A stretch of 64,000 bases of DNA from assembly GCA_004794655.1 (NCBI GenBank), contig SMMW01000622.1:5207501-5271500 (forward strand), read 5' to 3'. Source of the DNA: Marisa cornuarietis (taxonomy: Eukaryota; Mollusca; Gastropoda; Architaenioglossa; Ampullariidae). Numbering within the stretch: the first letter of the stretch is position 1; each line of letters begins with the position of its first letter. Below are positions 13,101 to 26,049 of this stretch, piece after piece. The notes below the pieces were generated by a model. It saw only the letters and a program-made list of their open reading frames with translations, was not told where the DNA came from and ran no database searches. The position numbers and the translations under genes are program-made.

Positions 13101-15000
13101 AAAGTGTCTTTACAGTACAAATAAAAATCGCAAAAAAGTAGCAGCAAAATATTTTGTCAGAGCATTCGCTCAGTGAACAAGTTTGACGAAAGCGCTAGAT
13201 CAACAAACCGTATTCTGCATCCACATGCAGGCTTCACCAACAGCACCTTTAACATCGACTATCAAACTGATGCTTTAGCATACCGCTTAACGACGAACAA
13301 AGCCTGCATATTTCCTCCGTCACGTCCCACACCTCCCAACAGCGCAGACACCAAGAGATACAAGGTCGTCTATAAATAAATACCGCCTGCCGTCCAAAAA
13401 GTGCACACGAGGGTATGTACAAATGAGTACGTCTGTGACCACACATACAAACTTCTAATCGTGCATTAGTGCATTGCAATGTTTCCTGTAATGTAGTGTG
13501 GCGCACGATGGTCTCCACAAAAGGCTCTCCATGACAAATGCCGCCTTTACAGCTGTCTGGCTGCCTCTTTGTCGGAATCGGGGAGCGGGAGGAATGAGGG
13601 ACCACGACGACCACAAAATCCGTTACCCCGTCCTTTCCATTAACTAGTATGGCGCTTGAAGAACTCGGGAAAGAGTGCCGGAGGGAGGACACAGCTCTGC
13701 TTTATTGGCCTGGGAGAAGGGACTGCTGTCTGGTAGTCTGACTGCAAACCCCACTACGTCACCTCGCCCGTTCAGCTCGCCAAATTCGCCACGGCTGTCT
13801 GAAGACTGCGCGAAACGTAAGGAGTTCAGTCACAGGTGCCGTCGAAAGCGTTTTTCATATCTACGATTACGTGCTCGCATTCGATAATCTGAAAAATTCT
13901 ACTACAGGTAGGGCATCTGGAAAGTCATTAGAAATTCAAGAAGGCATTCAGGGAAAAATACCCCCCCCCCCGCCAAAAAAAATTATCAACATCACGCCTA
14001 CCTAACAAAGCATTTGAATAAACAGGACAGGTGGTGAGCAGACTACACTACACGAGAGCAAACGAGACAGCGAGAGAAGGTGGGCGACACCCCTCATTCT
14101 GTAAAAATAGTTTGAGGCTAGCCAGGACATTGCCGATAGGGAGGATCAAGTACACGTTGCAGAGTATTCAATTCACCGAGACCTCTGAAAGCGTCTGTGC
14201 GAATGCGTGCGCGACCATGCATGTGTTGGTGCAGCGCTGGCCAAATAGCTTTGCCGTCTGCTTGTCTAAAAGGGTCTTTTAAGAAAGCATCAATCCTGTT
14301 TTTTAAAAAAAAACAGATTATTGCTTAATTAAATGCAGACAGCCTCACATTTAACTTAAACATCCAAGCATTCAAGCTCCGTCGGTGTAACAGCTTTCCC
14401 TCTCCAAATGTAAGTCTTCAGAATTTGCATGCTTACACTGTGATCAAGAAACTAATGGATTCCCTACCCCGACATTTCTGATTCCGTATTGGCACTCTCA
14501 ATTCCTAAGAAGCCGTGAATATTTTCACGACCAAGCATCGGTCTGATGTTGGAGGACTATCGATCCATATTCAGCTTTTCTTTCAGTTCACTATTCCCTC
14601 TATAACAACAATCCACACACGAGTGCGGACATGTGTGCGTTCGTAACAAACAGTGACAGACAGGCTTTTAAGAAAGTTCTTCTTGCTCTTCCTATTGTAT
14701 CCAATGAACAGTAACCCACTGTCTAAAAGCCGTCAAGGTTCACCCAGCTGCAATCACCAGACGACTACAGGGGAGAATTACGCGATGAAGCTCTGTAACA
14801 TCGTTATGCAGGTCTCCTTCATCGCTTCAAGAAACAAGCCCGGTGGCGAGTGGACTGCAGACGAGAGGGGAGGGGGGACATAACTCTGAGCTGTACAATC
14901 AACAAACCGATTAAATTCTACATACAGATATCATCATTTAATATCATGTCTTTATTATACTGATCACACTCCGTCGCGCTCAATTAAGAGAAGAAGAGGG
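10165..15000. other. Gene-free stretch
   Basis: Unsupported short ORFs on both strands. The longest are about 140 residues, minus strand, near 12435-12863 and 13249-13692; they are proline-, serine- or histidine-rich without domain signatures. Homopolymer C/A runs occur near 13960-13980. Nothing further recognised. Confidence 0.55.
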
Positions 15001-15004
15001 AGAA

Positions 15005-15212
15005 AGCCCGGTGGGGGGGAGGGGAATTAGTGTTTTACGCCTGTCACCAACTAAGGCTATATCACGGCAAAGCAGCTGGTACTGTTAACAGATGATACAC
15101 GTAGAGAAATACATGTACAGTGTGACCTAGACGAGCTCTGAAACCAGGACAGCCAATCTTCACTGTACTAGTGATAGGTACCAACCGTTCCGCCACCGGA
15201 CCGCCTACAGCA
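15005..15212 (-). mobile_element. tRNA-derived SINE, minus strand
   Basis: Read on the minus strand, the head from 15212 downward contains an A-box-like GGTGGCGGAACGGTTGGTA and, further on, a B-box-like GGTTTCAGAGCTC, the layout of a tRNA-derived RNA polymerase III promoter. The body ends in GATATAGCCTTAGTTGGTGAC then GGCGTAAAACAC. Copies at 18095-18245 and 38-90 share that body. The 5' end abuts the hAT-like element that starts at 15211. Confidence 0.65.
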
Positions 15213-15622
15213 AAGGTGGGGAACGTCCGGTCGCGAAATCGTTTGGTCTGACCCGGCCAAGACAGCCGCAGGAGGGGGACTCAAAAGTCAGTAAATCTAG
15301 GAGCTTTTTTCATAGCAGCACAAATTTATATTAAGTAAATCATAAGGTAAATTTTGAGGGACAAGCAAGGAACGCTAGGGGACAGACAGGACACATATGA
15401 GCACATGAAAGGACAGACACATGGTCTTCGTCGGCTGCCCTCGGACTCGAAGGACAGTCGGCGCCAGGATGACTGGGAGTGTACATGTTGCAAAACACTG
15501 TGGCAAAACTGCAGCTTGACCAAATATTTGAGGCTAATTATTAAGTTGATAATTTTGTAAGGCCCGCGAATGATGTTATAATTATCCAAATGCTCCTTAG
15601 AGGAGAAAAGGTTCCCCACTTT
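15211..15622 (+). mobile_element. hAT-like non-autonomous DNA transposon
   Basis: The left end reads CAAAGGTGGGGAACGTCCGG and the right end reads AAAAGGTTCCCCACTTTTC, so the termini are inverted around a shared GTGGGGAACS core. The interior aligns with 22846-23245 along its length (AGTAAATCATAA, AATTTTGA, GGACAGACAC and GTCCCGCGAA/GGCCCGCGAA blocks). There is no convincing transposase ORF. Family assignment rests on the terminal motif only; I could not resolve a clean target duplication. Confidence 0.65.
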
Positions 15623-15865
15623 TCACTTTGAGAGAAACAGCTCACGTAGTTACAAAAACAAAAGCAGTGTGGGCCCGGCTGCACGACGTGCACGACTACT
15701 AAGCTAGTGACTGCTAGCCATCAAGCCCCTAGCGACCTGGGACCTGGCGCATAGTCTCTCTACCATGATGCTAGCCTTAGCTAGCGCGACCGTGCCCCTG
15801 CCCTTTAGTGTGTCGCGATAATTAACCGTCCGGGCAAGGTCAGCGCATTTGCATCCCCCCAGTTA

Positions 15866-16145
15866 CTGGAGAGGCGGATAGCCGTGTGGTTAGAGCGCTG
15901 GCATCTAAACTGAGAGGCGCGACTGTTCGATACCCGTGTAGTGCAGCAACCTTCCCTCAGTCGACCCAGCGGGGTCAGAAATGGGTACCTGACTCCTTAG
16001 AGAATTGTGGAAGGTAAGGCAGCGAGTGAGAGGAGATGGGCACCGTCCTCACGAGAAAAGTGAGGTCTCTAACCCCCCACCCAAGCTCCAAACGACACGA
16101 AAAGGTCAGGGAGCGACCTTTTACAGTTTAATACTGCTTCGTAGG
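15866..16145 (+). mobile_element. tRNA-derived SINE, plus strand (second family)
   Basis: The head has a clear A box (TAGCCGTGTGGTTAGAGCGC, about 15879-15898) and B box (GACTGTTCGATACCCG, 15921-15936), spaced as in a tRNA. The sequence does not fold into a full tRNA cloverleaf and runs on into about 200 bases of unrelated body (GGGTACCTGACTCC, then GATGGGCACCGTCCTCACGA). This is the structure of a SINE rather than a functional tRNA gene. Confidence 0.7.
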
Positions 16146-16149
16146 GTCA

Positions 16150-18090
16150 TTTCTTCTCACAAGCGATATCCAGGGGCTATGTATTGACCTCATTTGTCGT
16201 CCACAGCTCCTTGTTCCGCTGTGCACCTGCACGACTAGCTAGTGGGCATCTTATCTTGCTTGTCCTCTTTCAGTCCTTGTACTTCCACCTTTACTGTCTT
16301 AGGGACCAATTTCTACTTTTTCATGAAGACTTCTAATCAAGGACGTCAATTCTTGTCCACGGCATCTTGGTTACATGTGCATGTGAAAACCTTCACATTA
16401 CAGAGCGGACCACCAACTGCCGCGACATTTCTGCACCTGGTACCCCCACCCCACCCCTGGTCCGCGCGCACACTACCGCCGCTGCCAGATCGAGCACGCC
16501 CCAATCGACACTAAGCATGCAAAAATCCGAAATGTGCCAGGTGCACAATGTGCACAGATCGTAAATCTTCAACACTAATATAACTGCGTCATTACGCCTG
16601 CTGCCCGCCCGACTCTCTGACTCACTTTTGTGACATTTGTAGCATCTCTCTCCTCACGCTGAAGCCACTATGCCGCCATATTACAACTCGTAATGTCATG
16701 CAAACCAACAGGGAACATTAACAGATTGATACCTATCTCCTCAGTTTTGAAATCAAGGCACTAAAGATGCTAAATAATTTTTTTAATGCGGCGAAGACAG
16801 TCAATGAGAAATACATATCTACAGAGGCATCTCAAACGACAAGACAGTGTTACCTTACGAGTATCGATATGGCGGCAAGTGGGCTTTAATTTAGAGCCAG
16901 CCAGGATCTATCAATTTTAGATCGGTAGCTGCACTTGACACAAGGGGGTGAAAAAGAAGGTAAGAGTGATCCGAAGATTGCACATATTCTGCATAATACT
17001 TGTTGAATTTACAAGGATCAAATCTGAAATTGCAGTTTACAACAAAATCCACTCTCCTTTGTGTGTATGAGAGAGAGAGAGAGACGGAGGCAGAGAGAGA
17101 GAGCGTGATTCCCTAGCTAAGCCTCCTCTCCCTCTACCTCCATCTCGTTCTCGTCTGTGAGTCATATGCGTGCCCGGTGCGTCAACGTGTAGTTCTCAAA
17201 CTTGCTTTGTTTTCAATGCGTGCCGACGTCCACACACTCGTCCGCCACCAAGCAAAGAAGACATCTCTCGCACACCGTTAGGCGCACCAAAGTTGTCTTC
17301 AGCGTTCTCTATTCGGCACACGTCTGTAACCTAGAGAGACCACTCTTTGAGATTTACAGCGCTCTTCTTCTCATCCCACCCACACAATCCAACCCGGCTT
17401 GGTGAGATGGCAGCTGCTCATCAAGAGTGTCCAATATAAAGCGTGTCGAAACATATAGCAAGATTTGCGACCAACGAAAAACAGGTTTACCCTGGCCATG
17501 TCAAGCAAAATGTAAAAATGGGCTTGCAGTCTGCTTAATGTTTACGGCCAAGGAGAGACATAAGAAAAAAAAAAACACAGGGGCAGGGTTTGGGATTAGG
17601 GGGAGTGGGGACAGAGCAGGGTAAACAAACGAGAGACGTCGTGTCACGGTGGTCCTGCCTCGACAGCCTGGGGACAGGCGCACAGATCTTCGTCAAACGT
17701 GAAACAGTCAGCCAAGCCGCTCGAATTTCATGAAGGCTTTAGGTGGCCACTTTGCGTTAGTAGTCTACCTAAATACTAGCGACATTCTTGCAACGGAACA
17801 CTAATGATCGTAAGGACTTTCTTAACTGGACAAATGTTTTATGTTCCATGTATGTTGGTGGGATAAGCGCTGTATAAATAAACATTTACTATTATTATTA
17901 CTATCCGGAACAGCATCCTCGGGCACTTATTCTCGAGCCTGAGGTTAGTGTCACTAGGCTAAAGGTTTAACCAGACGCTGATAATCTTTTCGGTGTGCAA
18001 AAGTCCTGCTTTCGCAGGCAGAAGGGTCTCTCTCGATTGTCCCATATTCAAAGAACTTGATTTCATCTGAAAAAAGAAGGTAGAAGAAGG
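16150..18090. other. No gene recognised; GA-rich tract and retroposon tail
   Basis: Holds a (GA)n tract at about 17069-17103. A short fragment at about 17850-17900 reading AAGCGCTGTATAAATAAAC followed by ATT repeats looks like the 3' tail of a retroposon. The ORFs present are short and show no domain. Confidence 0.5.
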
Positions 18091-18094
18091 AATA

Positions 18095-18245
18095 AGGGGA
18101 GAGGGAAACTAGTGTTTTACGCCAAGCCAGCGGCTAAGGCTGTATCCTGGCAAAACAGCCGGCACTGTAAACAGGTGACACTTGCCCGAGGCGAGATCTG
18201 AATCCAGGACAGTCAATCCTTACTCAGACAGGCGCTAGCCAAGGA
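18095..18245 (-). mobile_element. tRNA-derived SINE, minus strand
   Basis: Same family and orientation as 15005-15212. It shares TAGTGTTTTACGCC, GGCTAAGGCTGTATC, AACAGCCGGCACTGTAAACA and a GGCGAGATCTGAATCC block that is the reverse complement of a tRNA B box. The head lies at the right end and is partly decayed. Confidence 0.65.
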
Positions 18246-18268
18246 AGAAGCGGGCAATAACGAATATA

Positions 18269-18409
18269 CAGTGGCGTAGGAACAGGGGGGCAAGGGGGGG
18301 CAGCCGCCCCCCAAAAAAAGATGCTGGGAAGGCAAGAATGTGAACGTTATTCATTGTCAGCATGGAGCTTGGCCCCCCCCCCAAAGCCGAGCATCTTCCT
18401 ACGCCACTG
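18269..18409. mobile_element. 141-bp inverted-repeat MITE with 5-bp target duplication
   Basis: The termini are CAGTGGCGTAGGAA at the left and TTCCTACGCCACTG at the right, a perfect 14-bp inverted repeat. Both sides carry ATATA (18264-18268 and 18410-18414). The interior is mostly G-run and C-run arms around a short unique core ending in GTCAGCATGGAGCTTGG. It has no coding capacity. The same ends are found far apart at 29826 and 32797. The superfamily is left open: a 5-bp duplication is not the usual 8 bp of hAT. Confidence 0.8.
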
Positions 18410-18419
18410 ATATAATAAA

Positions 18420-21400
18420 GTTAGACATGGCAACGGCATCTGATTTCTCCGATTTCACAAAAAGCGATTTACAATGATAAGGAAGTCAAACGAGACAAGG
18501 TAATCAAAAGTAGGCTTGAAAGCGTCACATACTGCCGCATGATCACATACAGAGCTATGCGAGGCATGACAGAATCTGTCACTTCTGGAATGTTCGACGA
18601 AACTCCCGTGTTCAGGAATTATGCTCAACCCTTCTCCCGCGTACTCGTGATAGACGAGGCTACACACAGCTCGTGCGTGCACGCAAAATATCTCTATCTT
18701 CTATTTCGCCCTTTATCTGTAAGCTACCAAACACAACATTTGTGACATCACTAGGGTCTGACCTCTATATCAGACAATACTGCGCAATTCTTTAATGATT
18801 TTGACGTATAAATTATTGTATCGTATAAAATGCGCGTCTGTATGCGTCCTCACGCCGGCCCCAGCCTGATGTCCGCCATTACAAGCCCGTGTTTAATTCG
18901 CAATTCGATGTACGTACACTGGGTCAGCCTTCACTTCTTGACGTCCTCTTACTCCGTCTTGTCACGGCCTAGCGACAGATGAGCATGCCACAGCATGCAG
19001 CACGAAACAGCAGCCACTTTCTAACAACCTGAATGGCAAATGTCTTCAAAACAGCCCGACCTCTTTCAGGTTACAGCTATCCAGACGCTAACGAGACAGC
19101 AGACTCATATGATTGGACTGACTGTGTGTGTTATTTGGTTTCCAAGAATGTATTTTTCTAACGGACTTGAACTCAGGTCATGCGATCTAGCAAGGCCAAA
19201 CGCTGATCAAATTCTAGATATTAAAAAATTGTTCTGCAACTTTTTTTATAAACATCTGTTGAAAATAAAATGTAAATTAAACTCTATAAATCGAAGTTTC
19301 TTTGGCAGATTCGCTACTGTGCACGTGCACACAATAAGCAGAAGCGGATGTCACCTCGCTTTAGGCTTACGACTTCTGAAGAGAAAGCAAATGGCAGATC
19401 ACTATTCCTTCATTAACATTCGTGGGGTTTCCGTTCTGCGAACGCATTTTTTAAAGCAGACCTTCATCAACAGTTAACAGAGCATATGTATCTCAAGAGA
19501 TGTCCTCAAAGTTATGCCAAGTCCACCTGTTTAATGTGCACCTTCACATTAATCTGAATGGCTAGTAAGAGAATGGACGAGATAATTTGTGTCGTATATT
19601 TTTATTACACCTCCCACCCACAACCTTTCCTGCTGGCACGTGATAACTACGTCAAGACTCCCGGTGTCCAGACTCTCACGTCGTCTCTCACAGCGAGCAG
19701 GTACCGAGCTGTCTGTGTCGACTTTCGCCGCGTAGGTAACGTCAAGCTCCATTCATCTTTCAGTACACGTAGTGCGCAGTGGCCGTGACGGCGGAAAAGC
19801 TAGGTCAGGTAGCCTGTCACATCTCCCCGGCCGTACCTGCGGCTGGGACTCATCGTTCTCAACGAAATGTATGTGTCGAGCATTCATCCTCCACTACCCC
19901 TAAACTCTAATCGGTCAGTCTCCTTCAATTCTCTCTTTCTCTCTGTGCCTCCTTTCCAACGCAGTAAATCATTCAAGTCTTCTTCAATCGACAGGTTGTC
20001 TTCACACATGCACGCAGGTGATGTCTAAACATCTTTGTGTCCAGGACTCGTCGACGAAATGTCGCCGGGTTGAGGTGAAGGCCGCCTGCGTGGCGACTGT
20101 CGGGGCTTCGCTCCCCGGTCAACATCACAACAAGCTATCGGCAACCCCTGAGCTGGCAAGCACTTGCAAACGGGGTTATGGGACGGCTCACTCGGAAAGC
20201 CGGGGTTTCGGGTCTTTGTATCTCCGGCCCCTCTCTCATATACTGGCAGTTATCCGTAAGCCCTGTGAGGGTCAAACTTTATCCATGTGTTATACAAGCT
20301 ACTCTCAGGGCACGTACTGTACAATGACATTTTTCTTCAATCAACACGACAGCGACCCAAGAAAGACTGGAAACAACAGCAGGTCAGCTACTCGGCAGTT
20401 CTATGACCAACTCACCATAGCTACCACCGTTTAAAATCAGTCGTGTATAACACCTTAAAAACACTTAGGTTTTTCTTAATCATTGTCTCCCATTCTTCCC
20501 CAACCTCTGTAGCAAGACATTTTTAAAAGGTACCTGTAAGAAACGGTAGAAAGATCTTTTGAATCTACTGGTACCTGATCATGTAAGTAATCGGAATCCT
20601 GCAAAACATTTGAAAACTGCCGCTCTCTGTCATCGGGTTACAGTCGCTGGAGACAATAGAAGCAGTTCTAACACTGCTAACTGTTCTAACTGCTGCTAAC
20701 CACGCAGGTGGATCGTGCGCAGTCTTGCAGCAGGAAGTGGCTCTGAAGAACTCGACCCTGGAATTCGCTGGGGTTCTGATGGTGATGGGAATAAATGAAG
20801 GGACTGAGCAACATGACGACACGATGTTGAAAACAGCAGATGTGGCGCCTTCGACAAACTAGCCAAGGACAGACGGAAATGGCGTTCTTTTGCTGGACAT
20901 CCGTAATCACAACAACAACCATGATGGCGAGACAGCCATCAGGGTTCGCAATAACTAACGTCTCATCAGGCGGCCACACGGTAGCTCACAGTGCTTCCGC
21001 TGAGAATCGCAAAAATCATTCGAGTGCAATTACGTACACTTCTGCTTTAAGCACTGGGACCTGGCACACAGCTTAGCACACGTGAGCTATTAATTTCCTT
21101 GAGTCCGTAAACAACTCCACCCAGAGTTTTTGTTGTGTTGCAGCGCACATATGTTACGGGAGAGGGAGATAGAAAAGCTAGCAGCTTCAGAAAAAAAAGA
21201 ATAACAACTGGTGTTGTACGATACTAAGAGCAGATACCCCTGGTAGCTCAAGGCAACAATAATGGTGTAAAGTTCCCCCGACTCTGACTCACGCTTACTC
21301 CATGACTCGGCCTGACGATAACGAAAAAAGACGGGTGAATGCAACTCTTCATTGAAACTATTCTTCACAAAAACATACATATGTAACAGACTGACTCCCA

Positions 21401-22780
21401 ATGTGTGTGTGGATGGTCACTCTGGTTATGAGCTACCATGGGCACTCGTAAGTTCATTTACTTATTTACTTGCAAAAACTAATCCATTCAAGGCACATGA
21501 TTTTGTGCGTGCATTCTGATGCGGTGACGTTGTACATACAATTCAGTATTGGGTTTAAAATCAAGGTATGGAACAAAACGATAAAAAAAATTAAAAAATG
21601 CAAAAAGGAATTGTAAATTTACTATTCATCGTTAATTTTAAAAATGCTGTTATGCATATGGTGTTTATTGTTGTCCAAGTGCAGTGCTCTTTCTTTTCCT
21701 TTTCTGCATCGTACAAAAGACCTGCTCCTTGCCTGCACTCTGTTCAAACATTTTTTTGAAACATTTTTTATTGGCAGTACACGCCTCTCTGACGACTGGC
21801 ATCCCAAGTGATTTTGATTTAAGTGAGAATTTGAAATCGGTCGCAAACAAATTAAACTGGCACAGAGGTCTTCTGCAGCCGGCTTTCATTACCAAACCTC
21901 GCTCTCCGCTTCACCATGCTTGCTTCTGGGGCTGTGTAGCCTCGTCCTCCAAGTGTCCGTAACCGCGCACTAGTCAGGCTCTGAACCTGGCATTTGGGAA
22001 ATCCGTACCCAGGTACGGACGCGACCTATGGCGCATGGTTACAACATGTCGAAGTACACGTGTTTACGACAACACGTCCTGGTTTGCATTCCTGTCATGA
22101 TCGCCCAATGCCCTTTTTGTGGCGAAATAGAGATTTTGTGCGAGATAAAGAGCGTGTGCGAGAAATAATGTGTGTGTGTGTGTGTGTGTTTTAGAGATGG
22201 ATGGCGGACGTAGGACGGAGAGGCGAACGTTGTCCAAGAATCACAGAGTGAAATGGCACAGATGATGAGAGTTTGAGTGTAAGTTCTCAAGGATGTAAGA
22301 AGCAATGTGGAAGTCGGTGTGGGCGTCAGTGCAGACCAAGTTCAACAATCAGTGTGAAGTGCTCTTCGTACCTCTCTTCACTAACGTAGGTGTGTGTGTG
22401 TGTGTGTGTATGTGCGCGCGCGCGCCATGTTACATCACTCTTCTCACTAGGACAAGTGCAGTAAGCACTCAGCGTAAAATGACCATCAGACGTCTTATCA
22501 CATGCTAGTGGTCCTATCAAACTGACGAGGAAGCACGCTAGGATGCAACATGCGCTGGATTGGTTTCGTACTAGTGTGACAAAATGTTGAAGCAAGCAAA
22601 AAGAGGTCAGACATTAAGATTATACATGGATACGATCACGTTGTCAAGCATACAGCTAATGGGAGAGCTGGGAGTGCTAATTAAGCGTATCTATGGACAA
22701 ACATGACGTCACGAGTCCAACTTCTTTATGTCTATGATGTTAACAGGCTTGTATCTCGAGAAGGAGAGTATTTACCCAAA
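18420..22780. other. Gene-free stretch with GT microsatellites
   Basis: (TG)n tracts lie at 22169-22189 and, together with (CG)n, at 22390-22426 further right. ORFs up to 145 codons (19040-19477 and 20018-20434, plus strand) have no recognisable domain, start context or codon pattern that would support them. Confidence 0.5.
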
Positions 22781-22845
22781 TTTGGGGAAATAGCATCTTG
22801 CACTGAGCGTTATTAGAAACAAACACTGTACCCTCTAGACCACGG

Positions 22846-23245
22846 GTGGAGATCGTTCGGCCCACAAAATCATTTGGTCTGGCCCAGGCAAGGCAACCGC
22901 AGGCGAGAATTAAAATTCAATTAACAAATGAGCTTTTTTTTACATTGCAACATAAATTTATACTAAGTGAATCATAATAATAACGTAAATTTTGAAGGAC
23001 AATCAAGAACTAATTATAGGACTGACAGGTCACTTACGACGACATGACGGGACAGACACGTATACTTCTTGCCTGTACTGCGGTGACTCAATGCCAGACA
23101 GGGTGAGAAAACACAATGTGGCGAAACGACGGCGTCACCAAATATAGTAAGCTAGTTTTTATGCTGATAGTTTTGTATGTCCCGCGAAAGATGTTATAAA
23201 TATCCAAACGGCCCTTTGAAGAAAAAAAGGTTCCCCAACCCTTGC
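22846..23245 (+). mobile_element. hAT-like non-autonomous DNA transposon
   Basis: Second long copy of the family at 15211-15622. The left end CACGGGTGGAGATCGTTCGG is degraded. The right end AAAAAGGTTCCCCAACCCTT keeps the inverted GGGGAACC motif. Interior blocks align in order (AAATCATTTGGTCTGGCC, GAGCTTTTTTTTACATTGCA, GTCCCGCGAAAGATGTTATA). A further scrap of this repeat (GGGGAAATAGCATCTTGCAC) lies just upstream at about 22780-22820. Confidence 0.6.
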
Positions 23246-23249
23246 CCTC

Positions 23250-24295
23250 GACCAGCAATGATGAAGAACACGACCACTGCGAGTACCACCCTTGGTTTGA
23301 ACACTGTGCATTGCACTGTACACCATCTCCAAACCGCAACAGCCAAAACTGCAGTTTTAGGAGTAAGACAGGCCATGCAGAAGCGATACTTTTCCTAGAC
23401 CCTTGTCTTTGACTAGCGAGGCTTCTTCCTAACGTCTGGCAAGATATCTTTCAGAACCTGTTACTGCTATGCAGGCCGAAGCCGACAGTCGCTGAGGAAG
23501 GCACCGTTGGAGGTGATGTCCCCAAGCTTCGCTGCACTCCCTACAAGTCGTTCATAAACGCCTTTTTTTTTTTTTTTTGACAGATTGGCTGCGACCCGGA
23601 GCCTGGCGTGCAGCGATAATGAGGAAGCATGAAGCGCGAAACAAGTGGTGTCTTCACGCGCACGTGTGCTAGTCGATGCTGGTCTGTTTATTGGAAGCTG
23701 CAGCTACGACCAGCAATCTGCATGCAATCAATCATGGACCGACTGAACGCCCGAGTGGAGACTTCAGTGTCGTTTGAATGTGGGCGGCCGCTCTGGTAAA
23801 ACTATTACGGCTAGACGCTGCTATCCTTCCTGGGTCCCCACCACCACTTCTCCCCCGCCACCTTTTCAAGCTTCCCGATGGCTGAAACAGACTTCGACAA
23901 GACGGGCGGGTTACATCCATCGCAGACTAGACTGCAAAATAGCCGCCGCCACGTTCTCGTACGGTGTAAGCCTGTAAGATATCGTATTCACTTCGAAAGT
24001 GTTCGATAATCTACTCTAGCGACGCACGCCAGCTGGCGCGTTAGCCGTTTGGTGTTGTGTTACCACAAACCATGCTCAACCGTCATTACCACCGGATGTT
24101 TCACGTCTTGATTCAACGAGCAGACCAAACGCTCCCCCCTCCCTCCACCTGTGACGCTATGCGGAGTGACTGTGTGTGCGACTCGCCATACGAGACGTGT
24201 CTTCAACACTAATACTCACACTTCTAAACTCTCGGCAAATATTTGCTCTGAAATGAACAACGGCATTTCAGTTATTTGGATGCTAATATGAAGGC
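23250..24295. other. No gene recognised
   Basis: Fairly CpG-rich sequence with a poly-T run at about 23562-23578. Short ORFs only. Confidence 0.5.
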
Positions 24296-24299
24296 AGTA

Positions 24300-24515
24300 A
24301 CAATACTTTAAGATTAACAACAATAATATTGTTTTTGCGTTTTTTTGAAGGGACTAGTAGGGCACAACTGCGTTTTCTAATAGTTGGGTAATGCGCTGTC
24401 CATGATATTTCATCTGATGTGGATGAAAATACACCACCATATTTAGGGAAATAGTATCTGTCAGTGAGCTTTTGCCAATCATTAAGAAAAAAATGGCTCC
24501 CCACTCCTTTGAACA
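24300..24515 (-). mobile_element. hAT-like repeat fragment
   Basis: The right end reads ATGGCTCCCCACTCCTTTG, an inverted TGGGGAGC terminal motif. The block TTTAGGGAAATAGTATCTGTC matches the scrap at about 22780-22820. It is probably a different segment of the same family as 15211-15622. Confidence 0.45.
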
Positions 24516-24959
24516 ATATTCCACCGTTGACTGGGAACTATGTAAACTGACATGAGCACCAAGAATCTCCTACGAACGCACGTATGCTTGTAGCTCACAT
24601 CTTCAGACTTTATGATTCTGCTAAAATCAGACCATTATGAAGAATTTGTGCTAACCCTGTTCTGATCGTTACAACTCAGTCGCATCGCTTTTGAAAGGAC
24701 CACATCAACCACCACTTCCCTACAAACTGTGTACGATACAGCTTTCATGTTTAACATACTTAGCATGTTCACTCTTAACATGTCTTCACTATTAGGCATG
24801 TCTGTTTTCATACCTAAGCAACCATACCTAATCCCAATTATTATCTGACATTACTCTCTCTTCTTTGTTAAAAAAAGCCGAAAGGTTCAGCAAAAGGGCA
24901 GGCAATAAGCCTCTTTTCTCAGACGTTAGCGGGACCCTCGCATTAGTCGCATACACCAG

Positions 24960-25218
24960 GGGCCAGTTGCACAACACATTTCTAATTTTAAACACTTTTA
25001 AGCCTTAACTCTATTTAGATAATTAGTTTAAAGTGCACACCACAATTTTAGAATTTTTAAAACTAAAACTGCTTTAAGTAAGATAAAGTTGTTTAAGTCC
25101 GACTTTCCGTCCTCTCAGTGCAATTTTTTGTATGTTCTGCAATGCATCAAAATGGCTAAGAAGAGATTTTGCTTCTTTAGAACAGTTTTAAGGTTTAGAA
25201 ACGTGTGCAACTGGGCCC
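24960..25218 (-). mobile_element. GGGCCAGTTG-family MITE, copy 1
   Basis: The left end is GGGCCAGTTGCACAACAC and the right end is GTGTGCAACTGGGCCC, an inverted repeat with one inserted base on the right. The interior matches the copies at 30243-30505 and 37080-37331 in reverse orientation. Flanks read CAG at the left and CAC at the right, close to the 3-bp CAG duplication seen for the copy at 30243. No coding capacity. Confidence 0.75.
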
Positions 25219-25639
25219 ACACCTCGAGAAAAGCGTTAGCAAAACTAAGTAGCTGTGCAACTAGAAGTTAGAACACTTTTTCATAGTAATCGCCGACGAG
25301 TCTTTTAAGTCTGACTGGTATCCGGTATATTTATTAACACAATTACCAAATCTATCAAATTTCATTATCCGACTGACAGACTTGACAAAGTTCGAAGAAA
25401 GAACAAAGATTTTTAAAAAAAACAGGAATTTGTCCATCGACATGCACTTCCTGTACACCTGCAGTTATTGCTAGCATGCCTGCAAGTAGTTGCATGCTAA
25501 TATTATTATTAGTAATAATGACTTTTGTATAGTTACTTTATAAAATTGCAATAGCGGTCCTCGTTCCTGTTTTGCTGTCAATAGTTCTGCACCCCGTGTT
25601 CAAAATACATAGTTACTGATTAAAAAACGTACATATGGA

Positions 25640-26040
25640 TGCCCAAACTAACGAGTCACCGCCATTTTCACGAAACGGCACAGAAACCCGTCACATGCCT
25701 GCCCTCTGAACGTGGACGTCTGTCAGCGGGCGGTGAGGTGATGGATGTTAAGGGGTAGGTACAAAGTGACGCGACCATTTCCGTCCGCTCTAGGTAGGGC
25801 GGTTAATGGGTAGAGAGCACAAAACCATGGGAAAGCCGACACTGGGGGAGTCTCGCCTCCATTGTTCACATTACACAAGTCAACTGTCACAAACGCACGC
25901 ATGCACGGCCTCCCACAGCCGGCGCGGGCACCTGACGGCCTTGTTTTGTAGCACAGGTAGGCCCCGGCCCACCTGAATCGTCCTAACCTCTAACCTGTGA
26001 CCCAAAAGATTATGCCCAGCACATCTGACCTTTCGCACAC
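25640..26040. promoter_or_regulatory. CpG-rich stretch bordering a CpG-depleted block
   Basis: CG dinucleotides are frequent here (for example AACGTGGACGTC, GCGGGCGG, GCCGGCGCGGG). They become rare abruptly after about 26050. Such a boundary often marks the promoter side of a transcribed unit. No TATA box or exon was identified, so promoter function is inference. Confidence 0.3.
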
Positions 26041-26049
26041 ATAGGCTGT

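Noticed and set aside
13249..13692. 147-codon minus-strand ORF as a gene
   Set aside because: Low-complexity valine and serine runs with no domain; overlaps other equally open frames.
15866..15945. Functional tRNA gene
   Set aside because: A and B boxes are present, but the acceptor stem does not close and the sequence continues into a SINE body.
19040..19477. 145-codon ORF as a gene
   Set aside because: No recognisable domain, signal peptide or splice context, and composition typical of the surrounding non-coding DNA.
20018..20434. 138-codon ORF as a gene
   Set aside because: No domain or conserved motif; no supporting start or polyadenylation context.
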